A stretch of DNA of 64,000 nt from assembly GCF_034092415.1 (NCBI RefSeq), contig NZ_CP139304.1, positions 434,001 through 498,000 of the forward strand, given 5' to 3'. Positions 57,569-64,000 of this stretch are shown here, piece after piece. Position 1 is the stretch's first letter, and every line of letters begins with the position of its first letter. Both the position numbers and the translations under genes were made by a program. The DNA is from Prochlorococcus sp. MIT 1341. Lineage in GTDB: Bacteria > Cyanobacteriota > Cyanobacteriia > PCC-6307 > Cyanobiaceae. The notes beneath the pieces were generated by a model. The model worked only from the letters and a program-made list of their open reading frames with translations, was not told the origin of the DNA and ran no database searches.

Positions 57569-58407
57569 ACCCCAGGAGTCCTTATGTCAGAAGAATATTT
57601 CTTACCATTCCAATAAATACTTTCAGTAGAAGGTAATGGAGGGTTTATCTCAATCAATAGTGGAGGAACTATCCTTAGTGATATCTTACCTATAACTTCT
57701 TTTAGCTCTAACTTAGAGCCGCCTGAACTTCTTAAAGATATTGACCTTGCTTTAGTTAAGTTGATAACCAAAAGCCCAGAGTTATAAAGTTTCTTTGGAA
57801 CTCTAGATGCTAAATCCAGCCAAGCTTTCTTAGACCCTCGAGTTGCAGAAACAACAGGCTTATATTGATCAAGAGGTGTTTCATAAGAATCAGGAATTGA
57901 AACCGATTTGTTTGAGGCAAAAGGTCTTAACGAAATGCTGTTAATTTCTGCAATATGTTTATGCTGTTGGTTAAGCAGAAAAACACTTGAAATCATAAGG
58001 AATAAATAAACAATAGCTCCTTGCCAAGTAGTTAAGATGTCAATATTACCTGGCGTGAATGGAAGAGGTTTTCCACTCTTAAATTCTTTATTCCTTTCAT
58101 ATGTAGCCTTAAGCAAAGAATCTAAGGTTCCACCTTGAATCTCTAGCTGCGCCTCCAATAATGCAAGCATTGAAGAAAGATATGCTGGCTCTGGCAGACG
58201 ATCAATCCAACCTCTTTCAATTGCTTCGAGTACAGTTATAGAGATACGAGTACTAACAGCCAACTGTGCGATAGTTTTTCCCTGACTCTCACGCCTACTT
58301 CTGATTAAAAGGCCAAGTTCTCTTAACGATTCCAAAGAAATATTATCTGGCGAATAAAAAGCCGCAACAGGCTTATTCTTTGATCTCCAAAATGATTTAA
58401 AACGCAT
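57493..58407 (-). CDS. RodZ-like helix-turn-helix membrane protein
   Basis: A 304-residue protein. Residues about 28-85 form a Xre-type HTH of the RodZ kind (LRELGLLIRSRRESQGKTIA, then STRISITVLEAIERG and LPEPAYLSSML). A membrane helix lies at about 130-146, and a Ser/Pro-rich extracytoplasmic part follows with a short DUF4115-like beta domain. RodZ couples MreB to cell elongation; that role is inferred. The 3' end overlaps malQ by 76 bp. Confidence 0.78.
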   Translation of the reverse strand: MRFKSFWRSKNKPVAAFYSPDNISLESLRELGLLIRSRRESQGKTIAQLAVSTRISITVLEAIERGWIDRLPEPAYLSSMLALLEAQLEIQGGTLDSLLKATYERNKEFKSGKPLPFTPGNIDILTTWQGAIVYLFLMISSVFLLNQQHKHIAEINSISLRPFASNKSVSIPDSYETPLDQYKPVVSATRGSKKAWLDLASRVPKKLYNSGLLVINLTKARSISLRSSGGSKLELKEVIGKISLRIVPPLLIEINPPLPSTESIYWNGKKYSSDIRTPGVYRLPNDSDSFKTDSFDLPQKEPRS

Positions 58408-58453
58408 TCTTGTTAGTTGTTCATTATGGAAACGTTTCAGAAATACCTCTGAA

Positions 58454-59176
58454 TCAGCTTATTGGACCCAACCAATGCAACCATTCTGTCCTATGGAGCT
58501 CTCGCCAACTCCCCTCACGTAGTTCTCCTAAACAAATCCCTGAGAACTCGATTCTTTGCAAATCCAATACTTGATGACCCAATACTTCTGCTACACGTCT
58601 TATTTGGCGGTTTCTCCCCTCCCTAATTCGAATCTCCAATAAACTCTTACCATCAACAAATTGCAAATTCTTGACAAATGCTGGCATAGTTAATCTCCCA
58701 TCTAACACAACACCATTACGCCATCGATACAATTTATCCTGTGATGGTTTTCCATTTACCAAAGCTCGGTAGATTTTTTCATGTTGGTATCTTGGGTGCG
58801 TCAACCGTAATGTCAAATCTCCTATATTTGTCAACAAAAGAACTCCGCGAGTGTCAAAATCTAATCTTCCAACTGGATGTAGTCCTGATCTAATATTTCT
58901 AGGAATAAGTGATAACACACTTTTTTTTTCTCTTTGATCTTTACAACTACTTATAAGGCCTAAAGGTTTATTTAATAGAAATACCCTTGGAGGAAGCGGA
59001 GTTGGAAGTTTCCTTCCATCAACAAGGATAAGGTCCTTAATTGGATCTGCCGTTTGACCTATCGTTGCTATCTTACCATTAACACTAACCCTCTTTTGCA
59101 GTATATACTCCTCGGCCTTACGCCTTGAGCATATTGCTGAATTAGCAATTGCTTTTTGAAGCCTTAACTTGGGCAT
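58454..59176 (-). CDS. RsuA/RluB-family pseudouridine synthase
   Basis: A 240-residue enzyme. An S4 RNA-binding domain at the N-terminus (RLQKAIANSAICSRRKAEEY) is followed by the catalytic HPVGRLDFDTRGVLLLTNIG with the active Asp in RLDFDTRG. REGRNRQIRRVAEVLGH near 185-201 is the usual closing motif. It modifies a uridine in 16S or 23S rRNA; the exact position cannot be told. ATG start. Confidence 0.9.
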   Translation of the reverse strand: MPKLRLQKAIANSAICSRRKAEEYILQKRVSVNGKIATIGQTADPIKDLILVDGRKLPTPLPPRVFLLNKPLGLISSCKDQREKKSVLSLIPRNIRSGLHPVGRLDFDTRGVLLLTNIGDLTLRLTHPRYQHEKIYRALVNGKPSQDKLYRWRNGVVLDGRLTMPAFVKNLQFVDGKSLLEIRIREGRNRQIRRVAEVLGHQVLDLQRIEFSGICLGELREGSWRELHRTEWLHWLGPIS

Positions 59177-59399
59177 TAGCTACTAAATATTTTTGCAATT
59201 TATCATTTATATAAAATAAGAAGTATATATAAGCAAGCTTTTTATATATAAGGATGTAAATGAAGCAAGGAAATGCAAGTTTGCAGAAAACAGGAAAACG
59301 AACTGGAGCCTAGTACCACATATCACCAAGACCATAAAGCTACTTCCGTAATATTTTAAAAGGTGGTAAATTAGGAAACTAAAAAGTTTCGAAATTTGA

Positions 59400-60362
59400 A
59401 TGGGTGGTTCGGCCTCACAACTAAATCTAGACCTGGTCAGCTCATATTTACGTGATATAGGTCGTGTTCCTTTGTTGACGAATGATCAAGAAATTACTTT
59501 AGGAAGACAAGTCCAGGAGCTGATGTCTCTTGAGCAGTTGGGCACCGAATTAGAACTAACCAATGGTGAGAAGCCCAGTTTTGACGAATTATCTAAAGCA
59601 GCAGGGATTTCCATTACCCAGCTAAAGAAAAAACTTAAATCTGGGCGACGCGCTAAAGAGCGTATGGTCGCTGCAAACTTGCGTTTGGTTGTCAGCGTTG
59701 CAAAGAAATATACGAAACGGAATATGGAGCTTTTGGACCTAATCCAAGAAGGTACTCTCGGATTAGTGCGAGGGGTAGAAAAGTTTGACCCTACTCGAGG
59801 CTATAAATTCTCGACATACGCCTACTGGTGGATTCGACAAGGAATAACAAGGGCATTGGCTGAGAAAAGCCGAACTATTCGTTTGCCTATTCACGTCACT
59901 GAAATGTTGAACAAACTGAAAAAAGGTCAAAGAGAATTAAGTCAAAAGCTTGCAAGGACTCCTTCTATATCGGAATTGGCGAAATTTGTTGAGCTAAAAG
60001 AAGAAGAAGTCAAGGAATTGATGTATAGAGCTAGTCAACCAATGAGTTTGGAAAAGAAAGTAGGAGAGGGTGATGACACGATCCTGCTTGACTTACTTCC
60101 AGGAGAAGAAAGCCTACCTAGTGAAAAAGTCGAAGCTGATTGCATGAAAGGAGATTTACATGCATTAATTGATCAGTTACCAGAAATACAAGGTCTTGTA
60201 TTGCGAAAGAGATATGGGATTGATGGAGATGATCCCATGACCCTTACTGGTATCGGGAGAGATTTGGGAATGAGTCGTGATCGAGCAAGGAGACTAGAGA
60301 GAGATGGCTTAAAAAAACTAAAGGAGAAACAAATAGAGACCGACTATTTCAATGCCACTTAA
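59400..60362 (+). CDS. Group 2-type sigma-70 factor
   Basis: A 320-residue RpoD-like sigma factor. Region 1.2 has SSYLRDIGRVPLLTNDQEI, region 2 has NLRLVVSVAKKYTKRNMELL, LIQEGTLGLVRGVEKFDP and KFSTYAYWWIRQGITRAL, and region 3 has RLPIHVTEMLNKLKK. Region 4 is LRKRYGIDGDDPMTLTGIG and the recognition helix MSRDRARRLERDGLKKLK, which departs from the usual SRERVRQIE. It probably serves a stress or diel regulon. ATG start. Long A+T-rich leader upstream. Confidence 0.93.
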   Translation: MGGSASQLNLDLVSSYLRDIGRVPLLTNDQEITLGRQVQELMSLEQLGTELELTNGEKPSFDELSKAAGISITQLKKKLKSGRRAKERMVAANLRLVVSVAKKYTKRNMELLDLIQEGTLGLVRGVEKFDPTRGYKFSTYAYWWIRQGITRALAEKSRTIRLPIHVTEMLNKLKKGQRELSQKLARTPSISELAKFVELKEEEVKELMYRASQPMSLEKKVGEGDDTILLDLLPGEESLPSEKVEADCMKGDLHALIDQLPEIQGLVLRKRYGIDGDDPMTLTGIGRDLGMSRDRARRLERDGLKKLKEKQIETDYFNAT

Positions 60363-60410
60363 ATCAGATAATACACATCAGTCTAAATAATTAATTTAAT
60401 CAAATGTATT

Positions 60411-62072
60411 TCAAGAACTAGTTCCTAATGAGAATTCATTGCCAATCTTTTGTTTTAATAGCCTAATTAACTTCTTAAAATCTGACACATCAATTCTGTC
60501 ATCTTTTATAAGTGCCATAAGAAAAGCTTTCCTTAGTTTTGAGCCATCCTCACTAAGTAATAGCTTCAAAACTGATGCGGCTAATGGAAGTAACTCATCT
60601 TTAGAGTCGGAATTCGGATTCGTTAAAATTGAAAGCAAGCTCTCAATTCTTTGAAGCTTAAGATGACCATCTGAGTCAAAAATAACTTCTAAAAGAATTT
60701 CTATCATCTCTTCGGTATCACCCATTAAAAGTCTCTTTACAACATAAGGGTATGCAATTGCAAGTATCCTAAAATTAGGATCAAGCCTTAGTGCTAACCC
60801 CTCTTGACTTACAACAGCACGAATTATTAATGCAAATCTAGCAGGAACACGAAACGGATAGTCATACATCAACGCTGAAAACTGGTTTGTGATTTTTTTG
60901 AAGTTAAATGAATTAACAGAGTCTATTAATTGAGCCCCTAAAACATTTTCTAATACAGGAATAATAGGCTTTATATCAGTCGAAGGACTTAAGAAGCCAA
61001 GTATTTTAAAATCATTTGCTAATTCACAAAAATCTCGGTTAATAAGATGAACGACTGCTGACACGAGACTAATACGATCATAATCACTAATTGAATCCAT
61101 CATTCCAAAGTCAACATATGCCAGGTGTCCTAACTTTCCAGACTTACCTCTTAAAGCAAATATGTTCCCTGGATGAGGGTCAGCATGAAAATATCCAAAT
61201 TCTAATAACTGTTGAATAGCACTTATTACTGCTGTCCTAATAATAGCTTTAGGATCTAAATGGTGAGCCTCAAGATCTTCTCTACTTCGTAATTTAACAC
61301 CTTCAATCCAACTTGTTGTAATAACCTTTTTAGAAGAAAGAGAGTATTCTACTTTAGGTATAGTTATAGTCGGATTCTCTGAAAAGAGATTAGAGAACCT
61401 TTCTGCATTTCTTGCTTCCTGTTCGTAATCAATTTCTTCAAAAAGACTCTGAGCAAATTCATCTATAATTTCTGTTAAACTAAAACCTAAGTTTAACGGC
61501 AAGAAAGGAGCTGAAATTTTTCCAAAGAATCTTATTAAAACTAAATCACGCCGGATTATAAATTCTAAATTTGGACGTTGAATCTTAACAGCAACCCAAT
61601 AATTCCTATATAACCTTGCCTTGTAAACCTGTCCGAGACTTGCAGCAGCAACAGGTTCGCCTCGAAAATCTTTAAAAATTTTATAAGGGCTTATGCCAAG
61701 TTCATTTTCAAAAATGTCTAAGGCAACATCTTGTGGAAAAGGGGGTAAATTATCCTGAAGATTGCTTAATTCCTCTAACCAATCACGCCTAACTAAATCT
61801 GGTCTTGTCGACAGTGCCTGGCCAAGTTTAATAAAACAAGGTCCTAAACTTGTAAAAGTAGAAAAAAGATTCTGAGCAAGGTTTCTCTGAACACGTTCTT
61901 TTTGACTAGAGCCATATATAAGAAGGTTAACAACAAATATAAGGAAAGAACTACTTACTTGAATTAATCGAGGCAACCATATCAATGGCCTACATATAAG
62001 CCATATAAAATCACCCTTTGGGTCATAGCAAGTCAAAGTATTACTTGCTAATGGCTTTAACGGCTTCCTCAA
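60411..62072 (-). CDS. ABC1/UbiB-family atypical kinase
   Basis: A 553-residue protein. The ABC1 core shows LGPCFIKLGQALSTRPDLV (the KxGQ motif near residues 79-82), VAAASLGQVYKARL (Ala-rich P-loop), the Lys in VAVKIQRP, EEIDYEQEARNAERF, and HADPHPGNIF (the HxDxHPGN catalytic loop), then VDFGMM. The C-terminus is hydrophobic helix-rich. Members are linked to quinone/lipid metabolism in thylakoids. Convergent with the sigma gene. Confidence 0.92.
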   Translation of the reverse strand: MRKPLKPLASNTLTCYDPKGDFIWLICRPLIWLPRLIQVSSSFLIFVVNLLIYGSSQKERVQRNLAQNLFSTFTSLGPCFIKLGQALSTRPDLVRRDWLEELSNLQDNLPPFPQDVALDIFENELGISPYKIFKDFRGEPVAAASLGQVYKARLYRNYWVAVKIQRPNLEFIIRRDLVLIRFFGKISAPFLPLNLGFSLTEIIDEFAQSLFEEIDYEQEARNAERFSNLFSENPTITIPKVEYSLSSKKVITTSWIEGVKLRSREDLEAHHLDPKAIIRTAVISAIQQLLEFGYFHADPHPGNIFALRGKSGKLGHLAYVDFGMMDSISDYDRISLVSAVVHLINRDFCELANDFKILGFLSPSTDIKPIIPVLENVLGAQLIDSVNSFNFKKITNQFSALMYDYPFRVPARFALIIRAVVSQEGLALRLDPNFRILAIAYPYVVKRLLMGDTEEMIEILLEVIFDSDGHLKLQRIESLLSILTNPNSDSKDELLPLAASVLKLLLSEDGSKLRKAFLMALIKDDRIDVSDFKKLIRLLKQKIGNEFSLGTSS

Positions 62073-62134
62073 GACCTTCAGTAGAACGAAGGGAATGACA
62101 TTTAATCAAACTCTAATCACCAAAAGACTCTTTC

Positions 62135-63556
62135 ATGAGACTTCTTCCTTTGTTGACGCAACTTCATACCAAAAGCAGGTCTCTACACCTCCCGGCACAC
62201 GGTCGTGGTCTCGCGCTCCCAAAAGATCTAATTGCATTACTCAAAAAAAAACCTGGTTTATGGGACCTACCTGAACTAAATGAGATTGGAGGCCCTACTG
62301 AAAAAAACGGAATAATCGCCGAAAGCCAATCATTCGTAGCTAATGCGATGGGAGTTAAAAACGCATGGTACGGAGTAAATGGAGCAACTGGTCTCCTTCA
62401 AGTTGGCCTTCTTTCAATGACAAAGCCAGGAGGCAAGGTATTAATGCCGAGAAATACTCATAAAAGCTTGATCCACGCATGTGTTCTTGGAAATTTATCT
62501 CCGGTTCTTTTCGACATTCCTTTCTTGCCTGATAGAGGCCATTATTCTCCTCCTGATCTAAATTGGCTAGAACAAGTTTTGGAACAACTTACAAAGGACG
62601 ATATCCAAATAGATGCTGCTGTATTGATTCACCCTACTTACCACGGGTATGCAAAGGACTTAAATCCATTAGTCAAGCTTCTGCAAAAAAAAGGAGTGCC
62701 TGTCTTGGTAGACGAAGCACATGGATCATATTTGGCAGGCAACATCGACAATGACCTGCCTGCATCCTCTCTAGGGTCAGGAGCGGATCTAGTTGTTCAC
62801 TCATTACACAAGTCCGCTTGTGGGCTAAATCAAACTGCAGTCCTTTGGTTACAAGGCAATAAAATTAATCCCAACCAAATAGAAAAAAATCTTGAGTGCC
62901 TACAAACAACAAGTCCAAGTGCCCTATTAATGGCTTCTTGTGACTCTGCAATCCGAGAATTACTTTCTGCGAAAGCCTTGAAAAATTTACAGCAACGGCT
63001 CTATGAAGCAAGAATAATCTACTCACAATTAATTGAACGAGGAGTACCACTACTAACTACACAAGACCCTTTACGACTAATCCTCCATACGGCACCACAT
63101 GGTATTAATGGCTTAATCGCTGATGGTTGGTTTATTGAGCATGGACTAGTGGCTGAGCTTCCTGAACCTGGATGTATCACGTTCTGTCTAGGAATGGTTC
63201 GGCATAAAGGTCTTTCAAATTTCATTTCTCGTAAGTGGTTTCAGCTTCTAGATTCTGTTGGACCAACAAACCCACTAGGTCCATTTGAATGTCCCCCTAA
63301 TGGATTGCTGACAATTCCATCAATATCCCCTACAAAAGCCTGGTTCTCAAAGAAACAAAAGGTGAAATTAAAAGAGGCTATTGGCAGAATTTCAGCAGAA
63401 TTGATATGTCCTTACCCTCCAGGAATCCCCTTAGTGATTCCTGGCATGTACCTTGACATGAACTTAGTTCACTGGTTATTAAAACAACGATTATTTTGGT
63501 CCAATCAGATATCCGATGAGATCTCAGTTGTTTGCCGTGAAGAAACTCTGATCTAG
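62135..63556 (+). CDS. Orn/Lys/Arg decarboxylase-family PLP enzyme (short form)
   Basis: A 473-residue fold-type I enzyme. GVNGATGLLQVGLL near 80-93 binds phosphate, VDEAHG (192-197) carries the PLP-contacting Asp193 and His196, and HSLHKSACGLNQT has the Schiff-base K226. The short form lacks the N-terminal wing domain of E. coli enzymes. Likely substrate is lysine, arginine or ornithine; not resolved. It lies 12 bp upstream of cdsA. Confidence 0.87.
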   Translation: MRLLPLLTQLHTKSRSLHLPAHGRGLALPKDLIALLKKKPGLWDLPELNEIGGPTEKNGIIAESQSFVANAMGVKNAWYGVNGATGLLQVGLLSMTKPGGKVLMPRNTHKSLIHACVLGNLSPVLFDIPFLPDRGHYSPPDLNWLEQVLEQLTKDDIQIDAAVLIHPTYHGYAKDLNPLVKLLQKKGVPVLVDEAHGSYLAGNIDNDLPASSLGSGADLVVHSLHKSACGLNQTAVLWLQGNKINPNQIEKNLECLQTTSPSALLMASCDSAIRELLSAKALKNLQQRLYEARIIYSQLIERGVPLLTTQDPLRLILHTAPHGINGLIADGWFIEHGLVAELPEPGCITFCLGMVRHKGLSNFISRKWFQLLDSVGPTNPLGPFECPPNGLLTIPSISPTKAWFSKKQKVKLKEAIGRISAELICPYPPGIPLVIPGMYLDMNLVHWLLKQRLFWSNQISDEISVVCREETLI

Positions 63557-63568
63557 TTTTAAATTCTG

Positions 63569-64000
63569 ATGGCACCAGTCTCACCAAACAACCGACTAAA
63601 AAGCGGTCTTGCTGCCGGAGCTTTTGGCCTTTTGATTGTTGGTCTAGGAGGCTGGTGGTTCACCTTCGCAGTAAGTTTGATAGTTCATCTAGCCCTTTTA
63701 GAATTTTTTCGAATGGCTCAGTTTGCGGGGATTCGACCTGCCACTAAAACAACTCTTTTAGCATGTCAATTATTAATATTTAGCACACAATTGGCGGCAA
63801 TTGGAATTTTATCTACTGACTTCACTTCCGCAGTTCTACCATTATCGGGTGCGGCTATTTGTGGATGGTTGTTACTGCAACCAATAACAGGTTCAATTGC
63901 TGATATAGCGGTATCAATCTTTGGATTATTTTATCTTGGCTTCCTTCCCAGCCATTGGCTAAAACTTAGAAATATTACCAGCCCTGATCTTACTCCGAAT
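63569..64000 (+). CDS. cdsA: Phosphatidate cytidylyltransferase, 5' part
   Basis: The first 144 codons, running off the window. ATG at 63569, 12 bp after the decarboxylase. Repeated hydrophobic segments (AAGAFGLLIVGLGGWWFTF, LLACQLLIFSTQLAAIGIL, IADIAVSIFGLFYLGFLP) fit the N-terminal helices of CdsA, and YLGFLPSHWLKLR is a family-like element. It would make CDP-diacylglycerol for phospholipids. The signature C-terminal motif lies outside the window. Confidence 0.82.
   Translation, partial: MAPVSPNNRLKSGLAAGAFGLLIVGLGGWWFTFAVSLIVHLALLEFFRMAQFAGIRPATKTTLLACQLLIFSTQLAAIGILSTDFTSAVLPLSGAAICGWLLLQPITGSIADIAVSIFGLFYLGFLPSHWLKLRNITSPDLTPN

Overview
The window looks like a piece of a Prochlorococcus chromosome, most likely from a low-light lineage. 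The DNA is A+T-rich, gene spacing is very tight, and TTG/GTG starts and few-base overlaps are common. The core set is typical of marine picocyanobacteria: chlI, petG, a cytochrome cM-like gene, petH, crtE, crtL, sasA, opcA-zwf, gyrA, leuA and the small RNA Yfr1. PetH has a hydrophobic N-terminus in place of the CpcD-like linker domain found in phycobilisome-bearing cyanobacteria, which fits an organism without phycobilisomes. The genus is firm inference; the strain is not determined.

Layout. 1-2460 is a loose, A+T-rich stretch of small proteins: a Nif11-like protein with a C-terminal membrane helix and several short membrane or basic proteins. 2569-7389 holds a compact glucosylglycerate module: glycerate kinase, phosphatase and GH13_18 phosphorylase on the minus strand, divergent from glucosyl-3-phosphoglycerate synthase. 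Together they could make, break down and recycle this compatible solute. 7579-10693 has small membrane or secreted proteins, a lumenal pentapeptide-repeat protein and a short AbrB-like protein. 10720-16483 has an MFS carrier, a DUF1400 alpha/beta hydrolase, an incomplete family-5 ABC transporter and a hypothetical protein. 16530-20489 is a minus-strand run of hom, sufE, a 5-formyl-THF cyclo-ligase, ruvC and chlI.

21238-26677 has a class A beta-lactamase-like protein, an RNA methyltransferase, a cytochrome cM-like protein, petG (37 codons, overlapping rsmD), hisH, trxA, Yfr1 and guaB3. 26958-34233 has gyrA, lycopene cyclase, a GH57 branching enzyme and leuA. 34422-41742 has small conserved proteins, a 7TM-HD phosphohydrolase, folD, and the coupled series crtE, DUF212 and a RecD-like helicase. 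41785-49440 has cobyrinate diamide synthase, opcA-zwf, petH, a START-like protein, tRNA-Glu(UUC) and sasA. 49902-64000 has pepN, prs, an LCP protein, malQ, a RodZ-like protein, an RsuA-family pseudouridine synthase, a group 2-type sigma factor, an ABC1 kinase, a PLP decarboxylase and the start of cdsA.

Connections. Glycogen and solute carbon flow is represented by GH57, malQ, the glucosylglycerate genes and opcA-zwf. Isoprenoid and pigment flow is represented by crtE, crtL and chlI. tRNA-Glu feeds both translation and tetrapyrrole synthesis. No integrase, transposase, CRISPR array or restriction system was seen. The most interesting points are the closed glucosylglycerate cycle, the small-protein region at the left end, the replaced PetH N-terminus and short genes missed by length cut-offs (petG and the candidate at 46101).
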